Of a DNA stretch of 64,000 nucleotides, positions 42,018 to 50,383 are shown in pieces. This DNA is from Prevotella communis. GTDB lineage: Bacteria > Bacteroidota > Bacteroidia > Bacteroidales > Bacteroidaceae. Below the pieces are notes generated by a model that ran no database searches, was not told where the DNA came from, and saw nothing but the letters and a program-made list of their open reading frames with translations. The stretch's first letter is position 1. Every line of letters starts with the position of its first letter. Position numbers and translations under genes: made by a program. The stretch lies in NCBI RefSeq assembly GCF_022024115.1, contig NZ_CP091792.1, positions 2,356,001 through 2,420,000 on the forward strand, read 5' to 3'.

Positions 42018-42305
42018 AATTAATTTGTTATTTGTTAATATGTTATTGTGTTAATGTGTCTTTTAAAAAACCCATTACTCTGTCTTTAAATCGTTACTGT
42101 GTATCAACATGTCAAAGATCGCCTTGTCGTTGTTCGACGATGCAAAGGAACGTAATCTGACAATCTGGACAAATCTGAGCGAAAAATATCAGATTATTTT
42201 CTGTCGGACAACGTAAAACACTAAAAATCAGCACAAAACAAAAAGTGCCCGATTCTCAAATTTGAGAACCGAGCACTCTTAATTTATCGCTCAGATTATG
42301 TCAGC
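42018..42305. other. Intergenic region between the phage-like module and the ATPase cassette
   Basis: 288 bases with no gene. A possible -7-like sequence (GTTCCTTTGC, minus strand, near 42152) could serve the module. The right part holds the terminator at 42244-42277. Nothing else is seen. Confidence 0.4.
42244..42277 (-). terminator. Terminator of the ATPase-nuclease cassette
   Basis: AGTGC.CG.TTCTCAAA pairs with TTTGAGAA.CG.GCACT, and the minus strand then runs into TTTTTG, 29 bases after the stop at 42306. Confidence 0.8.
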
Positions 42306-42899
42306 TTACTTCTCCGGCTTTTCCCAAAAAGTTTCGGAGTCAAAACTCAGATAAACTCCTGTTTCTAAAGCAAATGCCATCTGATAGTCTTGTATGGTAG
42401 ACTGAGTTGCAGGAAAGTTTCTCGATAGTACCACATGACAACTCAATACAACAGCATTTTCAAAATCAACATTAATAGATTTCTCGCTTTCACCAAAGAT
42501 GCGAATTGTGTTCTTTAGTTGTCGTTCTGCCTTCTCAATTGCATTATTTGCAGCAGCCAGTGACCTGCCTTCCGCATTCATCTTGAACTCAACAAACCGA
42601 AACTGTTTGTCGTCGAACAAAGCACAGTCTGCAATACCTCCTTGAACGCCCTTCAACAACTGATTATCTATCGATAATAATATTATTTCACGCTTTTGCT
42701 CGTTGAACACCAAGAGACCCTTTTCTACATCTTCGCTAGCAGTTCCGAAGCGTGATGCCTTAGATTCCTCATCATCCACCACTAGCAGCAACTCATCGCA
42801 CTTCATCGACCAGCACTCATCAAATGCCCTATGAAGCATCTTTTTTGTAAATGCCTCATCCAATTGCAATCTGTCGATTGCTACATGATTTACCGCCAT
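42306..42899 (-). CDS. Putative PD-(D/E)XK nuclease-like protein of a two-gene cassette
   Basis: A 197-residue protein without a family I recognise. GIADCALF, then FRFVEFK, then AIEKAERQL match the D...ExK...Q pattern of PD-(D/E)XK nucleases, by eye. It starts 3 bases after the ATPase gene, with a terminator of its own behind, so the two form a closed operon. The pairing of an OLD-like ATPase and a small nuclease is common in phage-defence systems; the role here is inference. Confidence 0.5.
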   Translation of the reverse strand: MAVNHVAIDRLQLDEAFTKKMLHRAFDECWSMKCDELLLVVDDEESKASRFGTASEDVEKGLLVFNEQKREIILLSIDNQLLKGVQGGIADCALFDDKQFRFVEFKMNAEGRSLAAANNAIEKAERQLKNTIRIFGESEKSINVDFENAVVLSCHVVLSRNFPATQSTIQDYQMAFALETGVYLSFDSETFWEKPEK

Positions 42900-42902
42900 A
42901 AC

Positions 42903-43988
42903 CTAACTGTTCTTGCTTTTGATGGATTTTACAAACATGCGATATAGTTTATCAAAATCCTCGCCTATAAACATTGAGGCTGTATCAAGTTCGTTTACTG
43001 ACACCATCCCTGTCTTCTCTGAAATCAGACTCTTGCAGTATATACCTTCCTCGTCGTTAGGATTCAGCGAATAAGCGGCAACGTCTGTTGGATTCACCAT
43101 AAAGTCTGGATTGACGATCTCCTCTACCTTTTCACGGAACTCCTCTTTAAGATGCATTTTATAGGCCAGCATCAGCACGTTCAGACACGACAACAAATAG
43201 GGACTATGGGTTGTTAATACCGCCCGTCTGTCATCCTTGCCTGCCATGCGTGATGAGATAAAGTTCAATATCTCACGCTGATTCTCGGGGAACAAGTTCT
43301 GCTCTGGCTCCTCAATGACAAATGAACTAAAAGCATCGGTCTTTATGGCGTAATCTACAATCACCAACATGGGTATAGCCGACTGCAGACCTGATGAAGA
43401 TGCACTTAGTGGCAACAGTTTATCCTTGCCATTCAGACTAATCATATTACGGTTGTCCTGCTTCACGTAACTCACGTCAAAGAAGGGGATATCATAGACA
43501 GGCAGTTCCTTTGTGGCCCTCTCAAACTGACTCATATAATTCAGCAGCAGCGAGGAAATAGGTATCTGCGCACTCCACATCGAAGCGATAGCCTCCGACA
43601 TATTACCTATCAGATTGCGTTCGGCAGGCACATAAAGGAAGCGCTGTATATCTGCTGGCTGATTGTCGCCCATCTTTACGATGAAATGTCCGTCTTCGTA
43701 TATCACCTCGCAAGGCATTGTCGCCTCATCGTATTTCAAGTTGTATGAGATATAGCTATCCTCCTGCAGGTAATCGTTTATTCCAAAGTCCTGCAGACGT
43801 TTTGTATTATTCAGCCTATCTAAAATATCTGCTTTTAACGATTCTCTGCAAAAAGTCAGCAACTTGGCAATGGTACTCTTTCCACTACCCTGTGTGCCGA
43901 TGAACAACGTCATCGGGCGTATAATGATGTCGAGATTGCTGATAGGGCCAAAATGGCGGACGGTTAATTTCTCGTATACAACCTTCAT
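42903..43988 (-). CDS. OLD/AAA_15-like ATPase of a two-gene cassette
   Basis: A 361-residue ABC-class ATPase: Walker A GTQGSGKST (about 31-39), signature-like SASSSGLQSA, Walker B FVIEEPEQNLF and H-loop TTHSPYLLS. There is no coiled-coil SMC arm and no TOPRIM domain, so it is smaller than OLD or Gabija GajA proteins. ATPases of this type sit with a nuclease in Septu, Gabija, PARIS and related defence systems. Own -7 box at 44020-44012. Confidence 0.85.
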   Translation of the reverse strand: MKVVYEKLTVRHFGPISNLDIIIRPMTLFIGTQGSGKSTIAKLLTFCRESLKADILDRLNNTKRLQDFGINDYLQEDSYISYNLKYDEATMPCEVIYEDGHFIVKMGDNQPADIQRFLYVPAERNLIGNMSEAIASMWSAQIPISSLLLNYMSQFERATKELPVYDIPFFDVSYVKQDNRNMISLNGKDKLLPLSASSSGLQSAIPMLVIVDYAIKTDAFSSFVIEEPEQNLFPENQREILNFISSRMAGKDDRRAVLTTHSPYLLSCLNVLMLAYKMHLKEEFREKVEEIVNPDFMVNPTDVAAYSLNPNDEEGIYCKSLISEKTGMVSVNELDTASMFIGEDFDKLYRMFVKSIKSKNS

Positions 43989-44011
43989 AACTCAAGAGTC
44001 TTTATTTTGAT

Positions 44012-44020
44012 GCAAAAATA
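44012..44020 (-). promoter_or_regulatory. Promoter -7 box of the ATPase cassette
   Basis: TATTTTTGC on the minus strand, about 24 bases upstream of the ATPase ATG. Confidence 0.6.
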
Positions 44021-44071
44021 CTAAATTCTCTTTTATTATATATCATTTATTGTTATTTTTTACGCTTTTTG

Positions 44072-45058
44072 TCAATTTTTTGGCACGTAAGCATCCAACA
44101 ATGGTATGATATGCTCAAAGTCGGCAGTCATCAATCCCCTGCTTGGCCGACCTTTGTCGATATTGGTATATCCCTTGTCATCGCCAAAGAAATCCTTGTT
44201 CAATGCCGGTGACCCCTTCAGCCGGAACAGCTTCCTGTCGTCCAGATAGCCCACCATATTCTGCCACACTATCTTTACACGGTCACCGCGGCCGCTTTCC
44301 AATAGATGCCACAGCGTTTCCGACAAGTCCTCTTCGTCGTCAGATAGCGGATTTTCGCCCTGTCCCAGGACCGTTTGCAGCATCTGCTTCACCTTACCTT
44401 CTATTTCATCATACCTCCAGTCGCCTTTACCAACCAATGTCAATAATTGATTGAGGATACCCTGACGATTAGACGTCAGCGTATCTTTTACTTCAGTTTC
44501 GTCCTCTTGGGATGATATAAAGTTGCTATAGTCTACATCAACACCATACTCCTCCGCATGTCCTTGCAGAATGTCGGTTAGGATACATATCTTGTCGAGT
44601 AAAATAAAGAAGCTTTCTATTTCTTCCTCTCTATCAGCATCATTAAATGGAATATTGTAAGCAAACTTGCGCCACCACAGGTTGTCATCCTTCATCTGAT
44701 ACCACCGGCTTGCTAATTTCTTTTGCGTAAAATCCTCTATTAGATTTTGTCGCCATCCCATCACTTCATCAAGCAGATACTCGTCCGCACATCCATTGGC
44801 CCATTTTACTATTTCATTCTTTGTTGATAAGTATGTCATCGTGAGGGTCTGTGCAAAGCGAAGAACCACATTGTTGGATAGTTGCTCCCCCCAGTTTGCA
44901 TATGGTGAGGGCTGTTGTGACGTATAGAATGCTACGAGTGTCTGCTGACATTGCTTACGTATATTCCCTAATGAAAATAAACAGTCAGCATTATTCAGTA
45001 AGCGGTCTATTCGTGCCTGTAAGGCCGGAGATTTCCCATTCTGTGTCATCATTGCCAT
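44072..45058 (-). CDS. Unknown protein, second gene of a two-gene cassette
   Basis: A 328-residue soluble protein with no family I recognise. It is mainly helical by appearance, with Trp-rich stretches (KLASRWYQMKDDNLWWRKF) and an acidic segment (GENPLSDDEEDLSE). Its ATG follows the previous stop directly (TAAATG), so translation is coupled and both products are probably made together. There is no membrane segment. Confidence 0.7.
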   Translation of the reverse strand: MAMMTQNGKSPALQARIDRLLNNADCLFSLGNIRKQCQQTLVAFYTSQQPSPYANWGEQLSNNVVLRFAQTLTMTYLSTKNEIVKWANGCADEYLLDEVMGWRQNLIEDFTQKKLASRWYQMKDDNLWWRKFAYNIPFNDADREEEIESFFILLDKICILTDILQGHAEEYGVDVDYSNFISSQEDETEVKDTLTSNRQGILNQLLTLVGKGDWRYDEIEGKVKQMLQTVLGQGENPLSDDEEDLSETLWHLLESGRGDRVKIVWQNMVGYLDDRKLFRLKGSPALNKDFFGDDKGYTNIDKGRPSRGLMTADFEHIIPLLDAYVPKN

Positions 45059-46036
45059 TTATCCAAATATTGGGTCATTGCCATAGTATATCCCCAGGAG
45101 CCAGTTTTTGACATATTCCAATGGCAGACTATGTTCATCGTCCAGTTCCATATCTACACCATGTTTCTCTGCTATCGGCAGAATGATTTCTAACATATCC
45201 TTTGTGAAACTATCACAATCTTCCTTGGTTTTTCGTCCGTCACCAAAACCTTCCCTAATGGGCTTGATTTTCTGCCATACCTCGCGGGCTGCCACGACAT
45301 AATTCTCTGGATAGTGATGGGGTATCTCACTCCAAAGCGAATCCACCAAAGCGATTTCCTCCGTCGTTAGGTCTAATTTTTCGCCCTTTATCAAATGAAC
45401 ATCTGCATCACTAATAGCATCTTTCAGGCAGTCGATATATCCAAAGCAGTTTCCTGTGTCAGTAAAATCAAGCTGGCGCTGATGCGAATGACACTTGGTT
45501 ACATACATATCATACAAGGCGAGATCCATTTTCTCAGCCTCTTCACAAGCCACAGCGTACACCATATTAGCAAGAAGAGCCCCCACACGTGTATAGGCAG
45601 TAAGAAACTTCAATAGTTCACCGTTGTTTGGTGAGAACTGTCCTCTTCCATTATCACCCATATGAGGAAACCTGTCATCCATCATATTCAAATCAAAGAA
45701 ATTTGTGAATGGATCGTTCTGCAGCAGGTAAGCCAGCAGACGCATAAGCTCTACAAGCCACCCTGCCAATCCTTCTTGTGGTCCCTGCATCAAGGGATTC
45801 TCCTTAATGGGATAAATCGTAAAAATGGTGTGACCAAAGAAATTTGAAACGTGCTCACGGGCAAAATCGCCTTTGGCATCCATGCCAAGCATTTGGTCAG
45901 CCACGCTGACTCTTGCCCATTTCTGATAGGCTGCATCTTTATTTTGCAGCCCCTCTATCTCGATGCCCATCTTGCCGAACACCTCTGTCTTATAATATTC
46001 CAGCATTTCTGCTGCTGTCTTTTTTAGTTCTGCCAT
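45059..46036 (-). CDS. Unknown protein, first gene of a two-gene cassette
   Basis: A 325-residue soluble protein, not recognised. Cys/His residues are clustered in KCHSHQRQLDF and there are aromatic segments (NFFGHTIFTIYP, LLGIYYGNDPIFG). It is not an obvious paralogue of its partner. The operon is led by a -7 box and terminator-like hairpin (46059-46100) that copy the element upstream of the lipoprotein gene at the window start. It lies between a type III R-M operon and the ATPase cassette. Confidence 0.7.
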   Translation of the reverse strand: MAELKKTAAEMLEYYKTEVFGKMGIEIEGLQNKDAAYQKWARVSVADQMLGMDAKGDFAREHVSNFFGHTIFTIYPIKENPLMQGPQEGLAGWLVELMRLLAYLLQNDPFTNFFDLNMMDDRFPHMGDNGRGQFSPNNGELLKFLTAYTRVGALLANMVYAVACEEAEKMDLALYDMYVTKCHSHQRQLDFTDTGNCFGYIDCLKDAISDADVHLIKGEKLDLTTEEIALVDSLWSEIPHHYPENYVVAAREVWQKIKPIREGFGDGRKTKEDCDSFTKDMLEIILPIAEKHGVDMELDDEHSLPLEYVKNWLLGIYYGNDPIFG

Positions 46037-46058
46037 CTTTCTATTTTCAATTTGGTTT

Positions 46059-46067
46059 GCAAAGGTA
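46059..46067 (-). promoter_or_regulatory. Promoter -7 box of the unknown two-gene cassette
   Basis: TACCTTTGC on the minus strand; the surrounding 50 bases match 303-350. Confidence 0.65.
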
Positions 46068-46075
46068 CAAAAAAT

Positions 46076-46100
46076 CCCGCTCTAATTGGGATAGAACGGG
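46076..46100 (-). terminator. Terminator-like hairpin after the res gene
   Basis: CCCGCTCTA and TAGAACGGG around a 7-base loop, followed on the minus strand by ATTTTTT and the promoter of the next operon. Same stem as 325-350, with a different loop. Confidence 0.6.
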
Positions 46101-46194
46101 AAAAATATTTATAAAAAATTATATCATGTCAAATCATTGAGCAAAGCAGAGTGATTCGTCATGAGAAACAAGGGCTGTAACCATTTTTTACTTC

Positions 46195-48249
46195 TTACAA
46201 ATCTTGTTCTTTTAATGACTTCCGAAATTCCTCGTAGCTGATTTCCCTGAAAACACCTGAGTAATATCTCCTTATGCGCCAATCATCATCTTTCATTATA
46301 GGCAGATAGAATCGATAATCTGGCAATTTCTTGGAACATGCTATATAGAGGTCATGCAGCTCTTTTACCTTCTTCTCATACTCTTCCTTACTGATAGTAG
46401 TACCTACTGCCACATTTACGCTCTTTACTTCAAAGATATGAATCCTGCCCAGTTTGTCTTTCATGACAAAATCTGGATAAGAGGCATGGATACCATTGGA
46501 ATAGTACTCGTATTTGATTTCGGAATTCAGAGGATAATTCTTACCCCAGAGGAAGAGTTCATCGTCTTCATCCATTCCTGGCATTTCAAGTTCTGATATG
46601 TATTTACGTTTAGATGCCAGCTGCCTGAGTTTGGCAGCCCACTCTTTCTCAGCATAACTATCAAAAGCAAACTTGTCTTTTCCATCCTTACGACTCCATA
46701 CCCAGTTCAAGCCCTGCTCTTCATGGCTTGTCTCAGTAAATGAAGATGTAACAGGGAACGTTACTTCTTTATCAACGACTACACTCTTGTCGTAATCACA
46801 AATGTAGTTGTCATATTTTTCTTTTACCTTATCTATGTTCTCGGCAAACTTATACCATCTTTGAATATCTTCCCTCGAATAGTCGTAACACAAAGACTGC
46901 AAATCGTTGGGGACTCTCGACAGTTTTTTGTGCAGTTCGAAGATACTGGTAGATTCAAGTTTATCTAGTTGCCCCTCGATGAATCCCTCGATGTCGAAAT
47001 CTGCCTTTTGTGTTAGATTCTCAAGTCGTGTTGACTTTACTTTGAAATTATCTTGAATCTCAGTACCTCCACCAAATAATGATACCTGACGTCTTGCCAT
47101 CATTGTATCAGGTCGTATACCCCATACCCAAGCAGTTGTAGCCAGTCGCTTTTGTTCGTCATTAAGCGTCTCAAAATCAAGTAAGCGTGGATTTCTCCTC
47201 ACTCTGCCAAGCACCTGTTCGTCTAATTGTTTACTTTTGCTATCGCGGACTTGATAAAGCATGCAAGCACGAGGAATGTCCCAACCCTCGGAAATGACCA
47301 TTTTAAAGATAATCACATCAATACCACGGTTTCTTGCGTAGTCTTTCCATTGGCTTACAGGTAATTTACCTTTTATGATATCGTTAGTATCGCAAAGGCT
47401 ATCCTCCCCTTTCTTTCCTTTCAAGTCTACCATCACCATCCACTTCAATCCTTGATTTTCTACCTGGTCAAGAACAGGACGGATGTTGACATTCCATTCC
47501 TGTTCTGCTTTACCTTTATTCGATATCTGGATAATTAGGCATGGCTCGACATCGAGTGAGATATATTGCTGCTTTACCTCCTTAAACTTTCTGATTGCAT
47601 CCTCAACGGTGTCATCCAAACTACCAAATTCAACCCTCTTAATCAAGCATGCTTTCTCTGCCTCACTATCGGTAATCATCACATCTGGTATTTGTCCCTT
47701 TTTCTTGTCGGGTGTAGCAGAGAAGTTGATTACCTTGCGAAAGAAGCCTTTAAGTTTTGTGTCGATATTTGATGTTGCCTGATGGCACTCGTCCTTTACC
47801 AAATAGATAATTTTATTCTTGCCTTCACCGAAAATGTCTCCTGTCATAGTACGCAGGAAGTTGATCATTGGACCGCGCATCAGCAGACTATCTTCTTTGA
47901 ACAGGTCACGAGGCAGAACATACACATTGTATCCATCAGGAATCTGTAGACCTTCTTCTCCTGAGATATCGGTTGAAATAAGATAAGGATTCAACTGAGG
48001 AAATGTACCATCATCTGCTGTCTCTTTAAATGACTCATAGTCTTGCTTAGCCAAGTCACCTTTAGACAGCGAAGAAACCAAGAATATGACATTCTCGTTG
48101 GCTTCAATGATGCGGTTCATCATATCAGCCATCATGCGAGTCTTGCCGCTTCCAGTTGGTGCACGAAAAGTGGTCTCATCCTTCTTGGAAACCTTTTCAA
48201 CCAGACGGCTAACAGCATTATCTTGTAAGTCTTTTACTTCTTGTAGCAT
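46195..48249 (-). CDS. Type III restriction enzyme, Res subunit
   Basis: A 684-residue protein: superfamily 2 helicase motor (Walker A APTGSGKTRMM about residue 30, DEAD-box-like DECHQ about 155, FSATPDK) and a C-terminal nuclease domain of PD-(D/E)XK type (YPDFVMKD then IFEVKSV). It would cut DNA after translocation, with the Mod subunit giving site recognition. Shorter than EcoP15I Res (about 970). Its start overlaps the mod stop by one base (TAATG). Confidence 0.9.
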   Translation of the reverse strand: MLQEVKDLQDNAVSRLVEKVSKKDETTFRAPTGSGKTRMMADMMNRIIEANENVIFLVSSLSKGDLAKQDYESFKETADDGTFPQLNPYLISTDISGEEGLQIPDGYNVYVLPRDLFKEDSLLMRGPMINFLRTMTGDIFGEGKNKIIYLVKDECHQATSNIDTKLKGFFRKVINFSATPDKKKGQIPDVMITDSEAEKACLIKRVEFGSLDDTVEDAIRKFKEVKQQYISLDVEPCLIIQISNKGKAEQEWNVNIRPVLDQVENQGLKWMVMVDLKGKKGEDSLCDTNDIIKGKLPVSQWKDYARNRGIDVIIFKMVISEGWDIPRACMLYQVRDSKSKQLDEQVLGRVRRNPRLLDFETLNDEQKRLATTAWVWGIRPDTMMARRQVSLFGGGTEIQDNFKVKSTRLENLTQKADFDIEGFIEGQLDKLESTSIFELHKKLSRVPNDLQSLCYDYSREDIQRWYKFAENIDKVKEKYDNYICDYDKSVVVDKEVTFPVTSSFTETSHEEQGLNWVWSRKDGKDKFAFDSYAEKEWAAKLRQLASKRKYISELEMPGMDEDDELFLWGKNYPLNSEIKYEYYSNGIHASYPDFVMKDKLGRIHIFEVKSVNVAVGTTISKEEYEKKVKELHDLYIACSKKLPDYRFYLPIMKDDDWRIRRYYSGVFREISYEEFRKSLKEQDL

Positions 48250-49919
48250 TATCTTCCACCTTTTCTTACTACTCCCTCCCAGTCTTCATCACTCTCAACA
48301 TACCATTGTGTGTTGGCAAAGTTCTGACATACCCAGTCTATCTTCTCTTTCAGCGTCTTGAACTTTTCTTTTCCGTACAACGTTTCATCAATTATCTCAA
48401 ATGGAGTCTTTCCATCCGCAGTCATGTGATTGGGGATTCTGTCTATTTCATAGACATCAAGATTGCCACCATAAGGTTCGTTGTCCTTCAGCCAAGAAAA
48501 ATTTTTGTTTCCATCATAACACTCACCAGTCATAATACGCTTAAGACGTTTTGCTGTAACATCGTATGCTATACCATTGGGATTTGCGTCGTTTACCTCA
48601 TTTAATTGGCAAAGGAGAAACTTTCTATTTCCACCATCTTTGTTAAGATTTAACACAGCATGCCCAGTTGTTCCGCTTCCTGCAAAAAAATCTAGTATGA
48701 CAGCGTTTTCTTCATCGCAAACCATCTTTATAAGTGTTTCTACCAATACAGAAGGCTTGGGGTTCCTGAATAGGATATTGCCATTCTCAAATATCGTATT
48801 TAGTTCCTTGTTTGCGTTGTCATTATTATATTTGTTGTCAAGATAGGATAGCGTTGTAAAAGCTTTGGTCGTATCAATCATTTCCAATTCACATTTCCCG
48901 TTTTTCTTTCTACAATACATATATGACTTAGTGTATATACGATTATTCTTTATAACCAAGAAATCATTATCTTTACCCCATTCTACAGCGTCTTTACCCC
49001 ATCGCCAAGTCCAATCCTTTATTCCGTGTTCACCGCGTAGTCTCTTCTTATGCAAGTATATGTCACCACCTGGTACAAATTTACGACCTTCAAAATCAAT
49101 CTCAAAATCCATTCCATTGCTGTATTCAAGGGAATTGTAATCCAATGTCTGCGTAAGAGCATATTTGCCTCGGGTTTCTACGTATTTGTCTTCATACTTA
49201 TACTTCGACAAGTCTGTCTTGTCTTCCTGACTAAACAAAATATCTTTGTTTAATGTATAAGCAATAATGTAGTCATTGTTCTTTTGAATTGTATTTGTAG
49301 TCTTCCCACCTTTTTTAGTTATTCTTGCAACATTGAACAGGAACCTGTTCTCACCGAACACCTCATCAAACAAGCATTTTACATATGCTTGGTTCTTGTC
49401 GTCTATGCTACAGAAAATAACCCCCGTATCTTTCAGCAGTTGCTTTGCCAACATTAATCGCGGATAGAGCATCGACAGCAAATTGTCGCGAGTAATACCG
49501 TTCTCATAGTTGGTTTTAGCAAAGTCCCCCATGCTGTCTTTGCCGTATGGAGGGTCGATATATATCACATCCACACCTTTTTTATACTGGATCAGCAAGT
49601 TCTGCAATGCTTCGTAGTTGTCGCCAATTATAAGTTTGTGCGTGGGTTTTGAGTCGTCTGTATGGAAGCTAAGCGCATCGTTCTTCCTATAGTAACGTAT
49701 GGTATTATCCATCTTTTCCAGCCTCTTCTCATAGTGGAGACCGGATTTCTTGTAGGTTGTTCCTAACGACATAATCTTGATAGCCTCATCATCGCTGTCA
49801 GCCTGCGTGATGAGTTTCTGTAGCAGTTCGGCATTGGAGCGTTCTAGAACCTTATCCTCCAACCGCTGCTCAATCTCAGCTATCATGTCTTGTTTTAGCT
49901 GTGATAGTTCCTGTTTCAT
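48249..49919 (-). CDS. Type III restriction system methyltransferase, Mod subunit
   Basis: A 556-residue beta-class adenine N6 methyltransferase: catalytic motif DPPYG (122-126) before the SAM-binding motif DFFAGSGTTG (about 405), with the recognition region between. It methylates the target and gives Res its specificity. There is no simple-sequence repeat at the start, so no sign of phase variation. The ATG is preceded by a rare Shine-Dalgarno-like AGGAA, which lies in the stem of a hairpin (49924-49977). Confidence 0.93.
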   Translation of the reverse strand: MKQELSQLKQDMIAEIEQRLEDKVLERSNAELLQKLITQADSDDEAIKIMSLGTTYKKSGLHYEKRLEKMDNTIRYYRKNDALSFHTDDSKPTHKLIIGDNYEALQNLLIQYKKGVDVIYIDPPYGKDSMGDFAKTNYENGITRDNLLSMLYPRLMLAKQLLKDTGVIFCSIDDKNQAYVKCLFDEVFGENRFLFNVARITKKGGKTTNTIQKNNDYIIAYTLNKDILFSQEDKTDLSKYKYEDKYVETRGKYALTQTLDYNSLEYSNGMDFEIDFEGRKFVPGGDIYLHKKRLRGEHGIKDWTWRWGKDAVEWGKDNDFLVIKNNRIYTKSYMYCRKKNGKCELEMIDTTKAFTTLSYLDNKYNNDNANKELNTIFENGNILFRNPKPSVLVETLIKMVCDEENAVILDFFAGSGTTGHAVLNLNKDGGNRKFLLCQLNEVNDANPNGIAYDVTAKRLKRIMTGECYDGNKNFSWLKDNEPYGGNLDVYEIDRIPNHMTADGKTPFEIIDETLYGKEKFKTLKEKIDWVCQNFANTQWYVESDEDWEGVVRKGGR

Positions 49920-49923
49920 AACA

Positions 49924-49977
49924 TTCCTGTGATATAGTTCTGCAATCAGACTATATCTCCAGGCTTGCTTACAGGAA
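49924..49977 (-). promoter_or_regulatory. Hairpin holding the mod ribosome-binding site
   Basis: On the minus strand TTCCTGT pairs with ACAGGAA, and inside it GATATAGT pairs with ACTATATC. The ACAGGAA arm contains the AGGAA site and lies 4 bases upstream of the mod ATG. In this fold translation of mod would be blocked. A change in the upstream RNA could open it. Confidence 0.6.
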
Positions 49978-49995
49978 CATTCTATCCAAACCTAA

Positions 49996-50275
49996 TGACA
50001 CGAAAAAAGCGCCGACTTGACTCTTCTCTCGCGTCATGAGGTCGTAGGAATGTACCCGAAATGCTAAGATACAAGTCATGCCTGCGCTATCGCACAGACA
50101 CCAACTTATTTACCCTTGAGCATTTCATCATTGAAATTTCCTACGTTTCATGACGCTCTGAATAAATAGCTGATGCTATTGTTATTTTCCCATAAAAACC
50201 GTACCGGCACCTCCACCGAGGCTCTTTACATTACCTTAAGGCAAGCGTCGTGTCACAACGATAAGCCGATACTTC
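49996..50275 (-). ncRNA. Large structured RNA upstream of the type III R-M operon
   Basis: The 260-base core is closed by TGACACGA/TCGTGTCA (plus-map 49996-50003 with 50248-50255). Within it lie a hairpin CCTC/GAGG (about 50210), a hairpin AATAGC/GCTATT (50165-50180) and a long rod. The rod pairs 50031-50039 with 50148-50156 (9 bp), 50043-50050 with 50138-50145 (8 bp), 50058-50068 with 50115-50126, and 50080-50087 with 50092-50099. A -7 box at 50287-50279 drives the minus strand. No open frame fits. It is not a family I recognise; it could be the leader of mod-res or a separate RNA. Confidence 0.7.
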
Positions 50276-50278
50276 GTT

Positions 50279-50287
50279 GCAAAAGTA
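50279..50287 (-). promoter_or_regulatory. Promoter -7 box of the structured RNA / mod-res leader
   Basis: TACTTTTGC on the minus strand, preceded upstream by an A/T-rich tract. Confidence 0.65.
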
Positions 50288-50348
50288 CAAAAAAATTATC
50301 GGATAAAGCTCGTATAATTCAAAAAACTTAAAATAATCGCGAAAATAC

Positions 50349-50380
50349 TTGGAACTTCCAGCATTAACACTTATCTTTGC
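50349..50380 (+). promoter_or_regulatory. Promoter of the small plus-strand RNA
   Basis: A -33-like TTG (50349-50351) and a -7 box TATCTTTGC (50372-50380), 23 bases apart, fit the Bacteroidetes promoter. Expected start near 50384. Confidence 0.65.
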
Positions 50381-50383
50381 AGC

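Noticed and set aside
48249..49919. Phase-variable mod gene
   Set aside because: No simple-sequence repeat tract was seen in the 5' part of the gene or its leader.
49924..49977. Group I intron (GATATAGTC resembles the conserved S element)
   Set aside because: The segment pairs with its own ACTATATC, and no matching R, P or Q elements were found.
49996..50275. Retron msr-msd
   Set aside because: The closing repeat and long rod fit the shape, but no reverse transcriptase gene is in the window and the branching-G context is not convincing.
49996..50275. RNase P RNA, tmRNA or 6S RNA
   Set aside because: The conserved cores (GAGGAAAGTCC, the tmRNA tRNA-like ends) are absent, and the rod lacks a clear 6S central bubble.
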